Shown: positions 49,433-62,897 of the stretch, piece by piece
How positions within the stretch are numbered: the stretch's first letter is position 1
Layout of the letters: every line of letters starts with the position of its first letter
NCBI GenBank assembly: GCA_025345505.1
Contig: JANVCC010000270.1
Coordinates: 7,023,426 to 7,087,425 of the forward strand
Reading direction: 5' to 3'
DNA length: 64,000 nucleotides
From: Todiramphus chloris collaris
Lineage: Eukaryota; Chordata; Aves; Coraciiformes; Alcedinidae
Position numbers and translations under genes: made by a program
The notes under the pieces: generated by a model
The model's input: only the letters and a program-made list of their open reading frames with translations
What the model was told of the DNA's origin: nothing
The model's database searches: none

Positions 49433-52400
49433 CCCAGAAACTTGCTAGGTAAGTTGGGTGAACAAAATGAAACTCATACAATTGCAAACAGAAGGCATGT
49501 TACTTCAGATGCCCTCCAGATACCAGTGGCATACAAGAATGGACCGGTATCAGGAAAGGCAGTCTTCTTGAGGCATGTGTTGAGAAGTAATGAGGTCACT
49601 CAGCATACAGAGGCAGTATGGTCTCTATAGATAATGTAATAGAAACTCACTTTGCTGGGCCAATCTCCACTGCAGACTCAAAGTGGATATATAATTGCTG
49701 GAAAAAGAACATGGAAAAAAACCATTCCCACTAAAAAGTCATGATGTTTGACAAGAAGTAGTTTAGGAGACATTTGTTTGGAAGTTCTCCTCTGTTTAAA
49801 GGACAGCAAAATAAATTCATTTTAAGTATCGTGTCCATCACTTATTACTGCCTCCAGAGTACAGGGATCACTAGCAGCCAAACTTTTTTTAGCATCTCAG
49901 TGTTCAGGTGGTAACTGAAATCCTCCTCAGCTAGACATTTAAAAACAACTAAGGACAAGTGAACAAAGGCTGGACAGGAATAATGCAGACTTTGTATAGG
50001 TAAGTGTTCTACAAGAAGTACTTGAACAATTAAAGCATGTAAAAAATTCACAATTTAATAACCCGTCACAGTCATGGATATTAGGTATCAGATATTAGAA
50101 AATGAACACTAATCAGTTTTCTACTTACTAATCCACCTAAAAAATTTATAAGATCCTAAAACATCTTAGAAGAGAGAAGAAAACTTGGTAGTAATTTTCA
50201 ACAGAAAAACAATCTGCTCCTACCAAACACCTTCCTCTAAATCAAACTTTTATCTTCAAATAGCTGGAAAAAAGATCCGAAGATCACGGAAAACCCAGCT
50301 CAGCAGTCCTCAGGGGACTGTCCATCCCTTGTCACTAATGCAGACCTTCAGGTGGAAGCTGATCATCACTTCACAGATAACACTGACCACACAGACTTGC
50401 TGGGATTCAGATTATCAGAACTCAGGCCTTACAAAATGAGTGTGCTCAGTTAGAAAAAGAAAGCTTGACGGACAGTTGTTTTCTTTTGACTAAGGACTGG
50501 GATGGGGGAGGGAGGGATATGATGGGTTGGGTTTTTTTGTTGTTTTTTTTTTAAACTGCTATCAAAAAATAGGGGGTAAGAGAAAATTAGTAAGTAAAAC
50601 AAATACTTGCTGGTAAAGCACTTTATACAACATTGCAGAAATTAACCTTGAATAAGACTTTGTGTCTGTGTCTTCTTGGGACAAGAATATTGGCATGTCC
50701 CCATAATGGAAGGACAACTGTTTGTAGGACACAAACCGTAGTATCTCATCTTTGTTGGAAGCATCAGATGGAAAACTTCAGCTCTCAGCTACACAACCAT
50801 CTTTATTTAATATATTCATACACGATCTGAGAAGGGAGTTAGTAATATAGTATTGAAATCCACAGAGGAATTAAAACAGCGGGGATATGCAAACACTGGT
50901 GAGAGAAAACAAGTTGAACTACGTACAGAAAAACAAGATCCCCATTTTGAAAATGTCAAGTAATCTATTTGGGAAAATGTCATCTGAAATACAGATGCTC
51001 TCTGGGAAACTTGGAAAGCAACAGCAAGAGATTGCTGGGAGAACAGAGCACTGGACATGAATTTGTAACATGATAGAGTAGTGGAAAATAACGCAGGCCT
51101 ACATTATTTCAGAATAAATACACGAAGCATTTATATCATGAGTATGGCACTGAGCCCTTGAGCCTAAACATTCTTTCAGGGACTTGGAAAAAATAGCTGT
51201 ATTTTCTCAAATTTATTTATTTTTTTGGAAATTTTTACTAAATTAGAAGTATCTGCTTTTTTCAAAGGATTATTTTGCCTGTATTGGAAAGAACAAAACG
51301 CACAGAAAAAAATGGACAAACAGATGTAAGCAATGTTCTGCTTTGTGTTCGCTGGACCTGGGCTAATGCTTTCCCTTCTAGGCATAAACCTAAAGAAAGA
51401 ATCTAGAATTCTGAGAAGAACAACTAACGCTGGAAAAGTGGAAATGACAAGAGAAGAGCTCACTAGACTAAGAAAGGCAAGAAAAAAAGAATAACAAGTA
51501 GTACTGAGGCTGCACAGCACCTTTGGAAGATGCAACAGGGCAAAACCACCTGTCAAGGAACCTTGGCATATGGGTCAGTTAAAACCAGACCAACCAAAAC
51601 ACTTGAAAAAAATCATGTGCCACATGAGCACATAATTCCACTATAATCACTATAGCATGGTACACCATAGAAAAAGAATTTTTTCCATCTGTAGCTTCAT
51701 TTTAGGATTGTTTAGTTTGAATGAGAATGACATTTTAAAACTAAAAGTCCTTCTCAGCATGCTTTAAAAAAATCTTCCTGAAATTCCTACTTCTATTTCT
51801 GCTCTAATGTGGGTTTCTGCTGCAGGACATCGTGCCTTTGAACCCCAGGTTGCAACAACGCCCCTGACACGAGAATGTCCAATTTTATCTTGAGGTCACA
51901 AAACTGGATTGTCATATTTTAAAGGAAAACTTTTTCTTTCTCTCTTCAATGTCACCAACTTCAAGCATGTAGCTGAAGTCTGTCTACCATTTTTTCTGCT
52001 TGTACCAGCAGTCCTGAGTTTTGTTGGTTTTTTAACAAATTAACTTTTCTTTCTCTTACTCAAGGAACACTAGATGCAATTGTTTTCATCCTCATTTGAG
52101 TTTCTGCAACAATTTAGTTAATTTTGCAGAAAATACCAGTTTGTTATCTGTATGGTGTCTGGCACCACTTAAACACAAGCAATTAGAAAAAGGCCTCAGA
52201 ATTCTGTCAAAGAAAATTGGCCAGGACTATTTTACATGGCACTAATTTTTACCACCCTGAACTCGACTTCAAGAGTTTACGTTGAGAAGAATCAAACCCA
52301 CTTAGTGCATTTCTCAGAAGTTTGTTTAGGTGAGAAATGGATGCTTGACCCCAACACATTTTGACCTTTCTTCCTTCACTCCACAGTTTATTTGGAGTGG

Positions 52401-54170
52401 AAAATGGCAAAACCCTCCGTGCCATTATGTAAAAATAATAAGCAGTATCTTTTTCAGCCTAAATACAGGAGGAAGTTTGGCAAGTATAAAGCAGCAATGA
52501 GATGGGAAGTCAGTGACATATGCTCAGTTTTAATGACCAGTCCTTGAATAAAACTGCTTTTCTTTTAACCTTACCTTTCAAAGAAACAATCACAAATGAG
52601 GCTTGTTCTGAGTTTGCATTACACATACAGCTTTTCAGGCAGTGCTGGTTTCTGTTCTCTGATGTGCTATGAATATACTCTTGGTTGACAGGAGCTGTAG
52701 AAGATGTCAATCAACCAAACTGTTCCAACTTTTACATCATATAGTCATTCAGCTGCTTAGATTAGAATAAGAGCCGTAGTGGAAGAAATACTTATTCTGG
52801 CATGTCTAATGCTAATTTGCTCATCTGCAGCTGAAAAAGCCAACTTTCTGGATTTTGGGGGTAAAGGGAAGATCCACTCCAGTATTATTTTCCTCTCTGA
52901 TATCGGCCAGCACTCAGACAATGAAAGGTTCAAGTTCTCTGGCAGATAGAATTGCCTGTTTACCCTTGCCAACTCTGCATTCACAAGCTGTCCTCTAGCT
53001 CAGATGACAAATAAACAAAGGAATATTTTGGAACTTTTGCCTGCTTGAAATTCAAATAGCTGAAAAATCCTTAGCACTAGCAAGTATTAATGCTATGTTG
53101 CCATTTTTCTCATTTTAGATAGAAAACGCCGAGACACAGGCTGAGAAAAAAATCCTTAAGGTTTAAGAAAGCAAGCCCAGATACAGACACCCAAGCTTTA
53201 GACTCCATAGGTGTGCTGAGCACAGGAATCTTTGCCTTCAAGGACATTTGCTGTGTGCTGAACATACTTAACAGCATCACACAGTAGTTTGCCATCTTGA
53301 AATACTGAAGAATTTGTGAGTCTCACTACCCAAAACCTGTGCTCCAAAAATCCTGTTGAAGATCAATGAAGTTCTTTCCTATCTCTTAGTATCAGTCCTT
53401 TTAGTCTATTTATTCCTAACCTACAATGGCTAAAACCATTTTTAGAATATATGATATGAAGCTGAAATTGTACTAAAAAAACCCACGTACTTTGAAGGCA
53501 CTGGAAAAACCCTCACTTTCAAGTAGAAAATGGGACATGGTTAACAAAAAAAAAATTATTCAAAGTCCTTGATTTCTCTTTTAATTATGGTTCTTAATGA
53601 TCAAGCGCGCATATAACTTCGGGGAGACATCTGAATGCAAAGATCACTTAGCTATCTCAGTATTTCTTGATCCATACACACACATTTCAATTCAGCCTGT
53701 GCCTCAACAAGACATGTCCCTGACAGTTTATGTTCACAGTTCATCCTCATCTTTAACCTCAAAAATCTAACCAGAGCTGATAACCTCTCTTCCAAGTCAA
53801 CATGTATTTTGTTGGATTGATCCAACTCTTCTGCCTTTAATAGAACCCAGCAGCAGCTGGTTTCAAACTGCTTGAAACCTTGGAGATCAAAGTTTGATGA
53901 ACCCTGTCATTCTCCTAAAGAATTAAGGTTTGTGAAGAATGTATCTCCTTGGGCACAGACTGCAGAAATATAGGAACTGAAATGACCAGAATTCATTAGG
54001 AAACCACGTCAGGCATATTGAGAATGCTGGGGTAGATATTTGCAATTAGATCAAATAGATACTTTCAATGAAGATGTAAAGTCATCCTCACAACAGTTTC
54101 ATTTGCTGAGAGTCTGCAAGGCAACTGGGTTCTGCACAGGTACTACTGATGGAAATTACTACTAACAGTT

Positions 54171-54243
54171 TACATACATAGCATAGACTGTGTATGCACG
54201 TATGTACATACATAGCATAGACTGTTTATATACATACATACAT
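54171..54243. repeat. 34-bp tandem duplication followed by TACA repeats
   Basis: TACATACATAGCATAGACTG occurs at 54171 and again at 54205, followed by a short run of ATAC/TACA units to about 54243. Confidence 0.9.
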
Positions 54244-57200
54244 GACTGTGCAGAGTCATGGGATGTCCTGGCTTAGATTCAGATTTGATATATACATGCA
54301 AATTGCTCTTTTCTCTTTCTAAATTATCAGTCAGTATGTGGAAAAATGATGTGCTGGCATAAACCAGTATTATTTTGAGGTTTCTTTTGTCAGCCAGATA
54401 CTATTTATCATGCTACCTTGCAGCAGTGCTCCACAGACCACAGTTTTCTTACTAATCACTAGGTTGCCCTTAATCATTCAGTAGAAAACACCTACTACCT
54501 ATTTTGATTGCAACCCTACTAACCAAAAACATGACTGCCGGGATCTGAAAGAGTCTGGTAAAATAAAGAGTGAAACGAGCCCACATTGCAAGTAGTTGAA
54601 GAAAAAGATAAATCATTAATTTGTGCAAATTATCACTCCCTCTCTTACTGAAAAGTCTGTAGGCAGTGTACACATCCGCATTTATGTGTTCAACTAGCAA
54701 AAGCTGTGTTTAGGTTTTGCTTTTAACCAAAAAGATTCTTTACCCCTACTGTTAAGACTTTTTCTACCTGTAAATGAACCTTTTGCTATACACCGACAAC
54801 AAATGAAGTCCTTTGAGATGTACTGAAGCCCAGAGAATTCTTTGAGGTGATATATTACACAATCTAATGAAGATCCATAGAAGGTAATGCCAGATTTGCA
54901 TTTTATAAATGCCAGATTTATACATAATCGTTTCTACAAAAGTAAAATCTTTTTGTTTCCTGCTACCTTCTTCTAAATTGACACGTACGTTGGTGTGTGC
55001 ACAACTGACCAGCCATAATTCGAGTTTGCTCTGCTTCGTATATATAATTGAACATGTACACACAGACATACACTCTAAATCCCACCCCAAACGTGTAACT
55101 CTTCATCTCCATTTATCGTACAGTCCTGGAAGACCAACCTCTCTTCAAGGTAATTCACACACCATACACAACCTCCAGTGAGGAAAAAACCCACAACCCT
55201 AAGAAAACAAACAAAGAGGCCTGAAAAAAAGCAAATTACCCTTTAAGGATTGCCATGCAAAAGAGGAAAGCTGTTGCATCAGGTTTTTTTTGTGCTGAAT
55301 GTTACCCAGAGCCCTACACCCCCTCCTGCACCCTATGCAGATTCGGTCACCCTAACACAAGAACAGAGTTGATGCGTTAGCACGTGTGAAATACCAGTTC
55401 CCTCTCTCTTTAAAAAAAAATGAAGAGGCAGTTCCCTCTTGATTTAAAAAACACCCAACGGCATACATATGTTGGCAGACTTCTCCCCCTTGAATATGTT
55501 TTCCCCCATGCAACAATTTAAGCACAGCTCGTGAGTTAGGTGTAGCAAACTGAACATCTGCAAGAACACCCGGTGCTCCTAAACACAGCACCTGATGCTT
55601 TGGCTGCTCTGTTCACACATCAGGCAACCATCAGTGCCAAAGTGGAACTTTAGGTGGAATTTCTACTCCTTATGTGAATTCCTTCGGTTAAAGGAGGAGA
55701 GCATATGCTATGGGACACCTAAGATCCCAGTGTTCTTTACATGATATGTGATGAATTGGATTGCTTCTTTTTGCTTGGTTTATAGGCTGGAAAGTATTTT
55801 TTCTCTTGCTAGACCACTATGTTTTGACTAAATTTTGGAAGAGGCTTCCTTGGTAAGGATGCTTAATAGATATAAAGCAGCAAGAGCAAATCTTACCATA
55901 TAAACCATGGCAGGAAACGACTTTTAGCTCAGAATTCTCCACAAACAATGAAATCCTTATTCAGAATATCAAATTGTTTAGAGTATCAAGAGTTAACATG
56001 CTAATCACACTTTTTTGTCCAGTGTTATTTGATACCCCCCAAATTTTCCTACTATAGGAAGGCAAAGTTTAATTTTAATGAATGTAAAAAAAGAAAAAAA
56101 TAATTATTAGTATATACCCTATTTGCTTAGCTACTTTTTAGAGTGGCAGATCAGATTCAACTGTGAAATGTAATCTTCCTCTGTGTTGTCACATCCAATT
56201 ATTTAATTCTATGGGGCCCTAGAATTAATACACAAGACGCTACATTTGTTGAATCATTTCCTATAATGCATTTCCCATACTGGTGATGGCTAAAAAGTTG
56301 TACAAATATACAGAAAGAGGCGTATCTTTACCATCTCTAAAACTGCTTTACTGCTGGAATAACCTCTCCAAATTTCATAACAGAACCTCTAATGCTAACC
56401 TCTGAGCTCAGATCTCCAACTTGAAGCTGTGCAACACATCAAGCTCCATAACAAAACAGACTTTCCCAACAGCTTTACAAATCATGCTCTAGATTTGTAC
56501 CATATCCTGCCAGAGAAATTTTTTAGGTAATTTTTTTAGATTCCAGTTTCCAAATATAATTTTACTAAACTATTCAAAGTAGATAATAACAATACAGGAG
56601 GGTGTGTTACTGATATCACTCGTAGGAAGAGTCCCTTTAACAATCAAGAAGCACACGACACATTTCTAAATCAATCTACACTGAAGATTAAACTCATTAT
56701 TATCTTTGTTCTTGGTTATTTTCGTGCAAAGGAATTGTCTGAAACATTTGCTAGCAAGCAGAGGTTCCACTGAAATTTTCTTTATACTTGTCCACAAACA
56801 TGGTCTTAGTAGTCCGAGTGGTATATGGAAACTTCTTATTCAGCCACGCTGTCTCTATTTTCATAACAAGAACAACTTGGTAAAAAAACCAAGACCAACC
56901 TGAGGTAAATCCCTCAAGCCACACATTACTGAAGTCTAGAGAAGATGAACAAGTCATCTTTCTAAGACTCAACATATTACAGTATTTCACAAGGAAAAAC
57001 ACACAGACAAGTTGTTGGGCAGGGATGCAGAGTGGCTTAACACTTACTGGAGGCACAAGCCGGGCTCTGAGAAGCCAGACCCAGGCTGTAAGCTCCTGCA
57101 TGGCCAGTGGAGGGAGGCTGAGAGAGTCTGAGCCACAACGGCTGCGGCAGAGGATTTAGTGACGAACTGATGATCTCAGGAGAGTCTTCAAGGCATCTGT

Positions 57201-57252
57201 GCCTTTATATTTCAGGATGTTTGTATAGGGGAAAACCTATACAGAGAGAGGA

Positions 57253-57378
57253 CTATATATATATTATATAATATATTATATATATGTTATATTAGTATAA
57301 TTATTTATTATATGATATTATATTATGTAGATATATTATATATATATTATGTTATATTATACTATATATTATATAGCT
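57253..57378. repeat. AT-rich palindromic tract
   Basis: About 126 bp made almost entirely of A and T, with nested TATATTATA units and only scattered G or C. It is a second self-complementary tract in the same intron. Confidence 0.95.
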
Positions 57379-58291
57379 AAATTCTGGACAAAGGTATTTT
57401 TAAAAATGCAAACACCCCTTGCATTTTTCACTAGGTTAAAGCTACAACAGTAAACTGCAACACTGGGGGTTCCCACTGGTGGGTCCCAGCTCGAAGCAGA
57501 AGACTGGATGATTGGAAAGACATTCCAATTAATGTCACCGAAAAAAACCGGAAAAGGTAGAATAGGGTAACAAAATAAAACTGAACATTTCAGAACTGAG
57601 AAACCTGTGACAGGACTTCCACCCCCCCCAGGGGTTCTCTACAGCAAGTTTATGTCATCTAGGGGAAACCAGTATGTAAACCTGTAACTGGGGAGAGAAG
57701 AATTAATACTGGTACACACCTAGCAAAGCCATGAAGTTTCACACCATCACACTCTGTAACAGTTTAGTACAAGAGAAAAAGATGAGGAAGATCAGCCTGC
57801 TGCATTTGAAGCCAGAAGGTTTAGGAAACCCACCCAAATGGTGGATCACCTGAGAAGGGTCTCAGGTCTCTCTGATCTCTAGCAGAGGGCACCAGTGCAA
57901 TGCAGGACCAGCAGTTACCAACGCCTGCAGCTCGCTGCCCTGCTGCCTCCATCGCGAGCGTTCGTCTAAGGCAGAGGTACCTATCAGATCCCTGCAGATG
58001 CTGGAAGCTGAGGGCAACAGAAAGAAAAGCTTTGACATTCTGTCATAGAGATGACAGGACAAAATGGCCTGCAATAAACAACAGTTTGAGCAGGATCACT
58101 TGATGCATTGAGTTCTTAAGCTTTTCCAGATGCTGAAGTCAGCTTGGGATGTGAGATAAGGGGACTGCAATTACTTCATCGAATGGACTGTGGTTGCATG
58201 AAACCAAGAAAAAGGAACCTCTCTGTGAAGGCAGAAGAAATAATCCACCTGCTCTTTTTTTTACACCCCACTTTTTCCCAGTCATCAGATT

Positions 58292-58331
58292 TTTAAAGGA
58301 TTCATGTGCTATTTAAAGGATTCATAAGCTA
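58292..58331. repeat. 20-bp tandem duplication
   Basis: TTTAAAGGATTCATGTGCTA (58292) is followed directly by TTTAAAGGATTCATAAGCTA (58312), with two differences. Confidence 0.95.
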
Positions 58332-61231
58332 TTGCCGATTGAAACAATTGATGTTTCTATTCAATTTTTAAACATTTTATCTTCCATTGTTGCACTGCCA
58401 CTGCAAAAAAAAACCCCAAACTTCGTACCAAATAAAAACCAGCAAACCTACATGAAAACATCTCCTCCTCCTTCCACAAGATTCCAGTAATCGGATTTAC
58501 AGAAGTAGCTTTTTAACTTCTAAACCTGTGCAAAGCCCCAGCCCCACCCATCAGGGTGTCAGTTCAGCATCTCACGGATGTAAAAGCAGAGTTAGATTGC
58601 TCTGGAAATGGGCCCCTTTTATTAGCACAGATTCACAAGACAACCACGCTGCTGGATTACTTTCCATAAATAACAACTTGTTAACCCATGCCTGCTGGGT
58701 CCAGTCCATCCTTTCTAAGTAGTTATTTAATGATGTTGCACAGGCAGAGGGGCTGTGGGTAAACACACATGTGAGATGTCCCTCTGCGATCCCAATGACA
58801 GAAAAAATTGTCAGCCCTAGATTTACAGCACACTTAAAAACCTAATGAGCATCATGGGTAATTTTAGAGGTGGAAAAATTATTTTTATAAGCCTGACAGG
58901 AATGTCTATGCTCCTGCAAATAAATACCCAAGAGACAAGGATCGTCTCATTCAATGCCTAGACTGGCCTTTGTATGCAGCACTTGATATCTAAAATGTTT
59001 ATTGACGTTTGAATTTTAGCTTGCGATACAGAATTTTAGAGATGGTTTCCTTCTGGTTTAACATGCTTACTTCATACTGTGAGTTTAATCTAGAAGGCTC
59101 TTCACATATTTTAAGAGAAAAACGAAAAACACGCACTGCAAACCAATGTTATCCCTCCCTAAAAAGCCAGCTATCCTTGAAAGAAGTGTATCAAACAGTT
59201 CACCCTATATTGCCACGAGAATTTCAGGACAAGAAATGAGCCAGACTGCATTCACTGTCCTGAATTTGGTGAAATGTAATTGATGTTAGCTGTTGTCTAA
59301 ATGGCCAAACTTGGAACACGGCAAACGCATGCAGGAAGTTTCACAGGACCAGGTAAATAGAATGATTTAAAATTTCTCTTCCCCATCACAACGGCCAAGT
59401 GCTATAGTTAGTCACAAGACACACCTCTGCCTGCAGAACATCATCATTAATATGTTGGCTTTCCAACTGGATAAATAGCTGCTTACATCTAAAAAGCTGG
59501 AAATTGGTAAAATTAACATACCCCAGAATTCCATCCTGAATGGCTAAAGAATGGACAGACTCCTAAATTTCTGACCGCTAAATATGTTGGCAATAAACAT
59601 TAAAACTACTTGACAGCACAAGCACAATATCATAAAATCATTAGCAAGCTGTTTCTCAAAATGTATGAATGATGACTAATGCCCAACAACTGCTAGTCAC
59701 AGTTCTCTCCCCAAAAACATGTTGTTAAAGCAGCTTGACAGAATTTTCAAATTTCAGCACTTGATTTAAGGTCAAAGCCAGTATGGTAAGGGAAATAAAA
59801 TATTTCAGAGCACTCTGAGCAAAATAGTACTTGAACATAAATTTTGCACTTCGTTTGTCAGGAACATCTTGAGATGTTGTCAACTCAAGAAGAATAAATT
59901 TCTAGAGATGTTTCTTTCATCACTTCAGCTCAAAATTTCCAGGGATGAATATTTGAGCTCAGGCTACATCCTTGCATACAAATTACTGCAGAACAGAGCC
60001 TCCTTTCTCTAGGGTACGTTCACTTTCCTTTATCTTCCTCACAATAACTGCTCACAAATAAAAAGTTTTAGTGCCGTGTTTGCAAAACGGTCAACCATTT
60101 TTAATGTCTCTCCTGTACTTTTTTTTTAAATAGTTGAAAATAAACAAAGAATAACCTTCACACGTACTTCAGAAGTGAATATATAATAAAATTACGTGAT
60201 AAGCAACATGGCTACATTACCCCCTCAGAGCTCTAATATTCTACTTCACCGGTCCAGTGGCAACCTGTAAGGTTTATATTGTGCATTCAAAAGTTCAGAT
60301 TTAAGAAATATTTTGCAGCTTTCTCAAGTGGTAAATATTCTTTAAAAAAAATACCAAAAGCTTCTTTGATGGTTGTTTAGACAAAGAGTAACTGGACATA
60401 AACAACTTCAAGGAAATGTCACTTTTATCCCCTTGCTCCTTGGAACACTGCGTGCACTTCATGTATCTTCCCCCAGAAATGCAACTGCTTGGCTACCTAA
60501 CAGTGTTTAATTACTGCTAATTACTTGGGAGAAAAAAATAAATAAATCACATGTTCAAAAGCTCCTTAGTCCATACCATGAATAACACTTCCGGACTGAA
60601 TCAAAATTACGGTGTGATTTAGGAATTTCTGCTAAACTTTCCCTTCCCTCAGTAATGACAGCAGGGGAAAATGGTGCTAAGTGTCATTAAGGTTTTTATC
60701 TAGCGAGTATTAAAGACCTTATTTAGCTATCACTGAGGTTTAGCAGATGACTAACAACCATCTCATTTTCTGCCTACTCAGCAGACAGAAGTTTTCTCCT
60801 TTCTGAATGACAGATTCCCTGACAAACGCCAGTGTGACTCACTTTCATTTCTGTAAGGAAATAATACCATTTATGCACTTATTTTAAAAAAACTAATTAG
60901 GGACTAAAGTTGTTCACATTATCTTTCAATTAAAAAAATACTACTCCACATACATATGCAAGTAAATGTGAAAAAGCAGGCTTTGGACACCTGTAAGAGA
61001 GTAGCCCTGCTCCGAGGCCATGAGCTGAGGCACTTAGGTAAGGTTTGGACCCCTGGCTTTAGAGCAGTGCTTTCCCACTACTTCACAAGTCCTTGTGAAA
61101 AACCCGTGAATGGATATTTATCTGATGTTCATCACAAACAGGCTGGAGACCACATGTTGAACAAGAATGATAAAAAAAACTAATGGACGAATTCCTTGTT
61201 CAATGAGTGCAGTGCATCCTACACAGTATGT

Positions 61232-61699
61232 ATCATAGAATCGTGGAATGGTAGGGGTTGGAAGGGACCTCTGGAGATCATTGAGTCCAACCCCCCTGCC
61301 AGAGCAGGGTCACCCAGGGCAGCCCACACAGGAACAGACCAGAGAAGGAGACTCCACAACCTCTCTGGGCAGCCTGGGCCAGGCTCCATCACCCTCACAG
61401 TGACAAAGTTTCTCCTCATGTTGAGGTGGAACCTTCCATGCTCAAGTTTATACCAATTACTCCTTGTTCTATTGCTGGGCACCACAGAAAAGAGACAGGC
61501 CCCTTCCATTTGCCACCCAGCCCTCAGATATTTATAGCCATTAATAAGATCTCCTCTCAGTCTGCTCTCAAGACTAAACAGCCCCTGTTGTCTCAGCCTC
61601 TCTTCATAGGGGAGCTATTCAAGTCCCTTAATCATCCTTGTAGCCTCCGTTGGACTCTCTCCAGCAGATCCCTGTCTCTCTTGAACTGGGGAGCCAAAA
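61232..61699 (-). mobile_element. CR1 LINE 3' fragment, second subfamily
   Basis: The plus strand begins ATCATAGAATCGTGGAATGG, then GGGGTTGGAAGGGACCTCTG, CCTCTCTGGGCAGCCTGGGC, TTTCTCCTCATGTTGAGGTG, CCATTAATAAGATCTCCTCT and CTCAGCCTCTCTTCATAGGG, ending near 61699 at GGGGAGCC. The block order is that of an antisense CR1 3' end, but the wording differs from the copies at 32317 and 46957, so a different subfamily is likely. It is 5' truncated and accounts for the overlapping 96-142-codon frames here. Confidence 0.93.
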
Positions 61700-62842
61700 A
61701 TATGATAGCATGTGATCAAGTAATGAAAAAAGAGCATCATAATTCAAATGTGCAAGGGAGTAGAATTAACAGTTGTCAGGCAACCATGAACTTGGTCTCA
61801 CTGAATCAAAGAAAAAGACTTTGTACAACGTACAGAACCCACCAGAGGAGATGAACTTGCTGTGTCAGTGAACACCTGAGTCAGGCGTGTGGTCTCGGGG
61901 CTCTTTTTTTACATCTCCCATAAAATGGAGACACACCAAACCCTGAAGGCTACCCGTTCAAGTGGAAGCTTGGTGAAACAGTGGGAAGCTGGAAAAGCTG
62001 GCCAGCCAAGCTAGCCTGAAGAGGAGGACGTCTCGGGTATTGGACTATACTTAAAAGCAGGAAAAAGCCTACATGCTGCAGCTGGATCCTGTACCTCAAC
62101 AGGCCCAAGAGACTTAGAAAGAATGCATGAGAACTAAGGGAAAGAAATGAGGTTTAGGGAAAGAAAAGTGGGTCATAGTGTCTTGGCAAAGGTGTCTAAT
62201 CTAGCTGTACGATCAAATAAAGACAAAGCAACTGGTTAAAATTGGACGAGATAAGGACAAGCTTCTTGAGAAGAAGAACAATGAATATGCAGGAGAAGAA
62301 ACTCTGAATTCAACAGTGTGATTCTTCACTCAAGTGTGGTAAAGAAAACGAAGCTGTGAAATGCAGGCAGCCATTCATTACTTTGTCTAGGCTTGTACAC
62401 TACTTACATAAAGAGTCTGGCATTTGGAACCTTTACAATGTCCATGTGCTTGTTAGATTAAAATATTGTCCAGCCCTGAAGAAACAAAAGTTCAATAAGA
62501 AGTGGCCACAAAATTGTGCAACCTGAGTACTTCTGAGCGATTAATTTAAGGCATGATAAAGCAGCGGTGACATCGTTTTAGTAAGAAATGTATGTGTGTG
62601 TTTATATATCATGTTTATATAGATGTGCTGAGGAAGAGAAAGAGAAAAGGCATGTTTGTCTTGGCCAATTCCACTGTACATATGAGAAGTTCCTTGTATT
62701 TGGTATTTTTTCCTACAAGCTCTTTTGGTACCATTCCCAGGCCTCCATTTTAGGATATTATTTCTGTTACTCCTCCTTGCCAGACATCACATGTAATCTG
62801 CTTTTACCTTCATGTGATGAAAAGTCTTCATCCATTATTATC

Positions 62843-62897
62843 TGTGGGTTGGACTTGATCTCCAGAGGTCCCTTCCAACCCCTACCATTCTATGATC
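62843..62897 (+). mobile_element. Very short CR1 tail in the opposite orientation
   Basis: About 55 bp reading GGTTGGACTTGATCTCCAGA, then GGTCCCTTCCAACCCCTACC and ATTCTATGAT, the sense 3' terminus of CR1. It is nearly the exact reverse complement of the first bases of the copy at 61232, so both belong to one subfamily and form an inverted pair about 1.1 kb apart. Confidence 0.9.

Noticed and set aside
49263-49487. 74-codon frame rich in I and Y, minus strand
   Set aside because: Translation of the AT-rich palindromic tract.
51176-51556. 126-codon open frame, minus strand
   Set aside because: Biased toward F, S, L and K from AT-rich DNA. No family resemblance, no convincing splice sites and no repeat support.
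61196-61854. Overlapping 96-142-codon frames on both strands
   Set aside because: All fall on the CR1 fragment at 61232-61699 and read non-conserved strands or frames of it.
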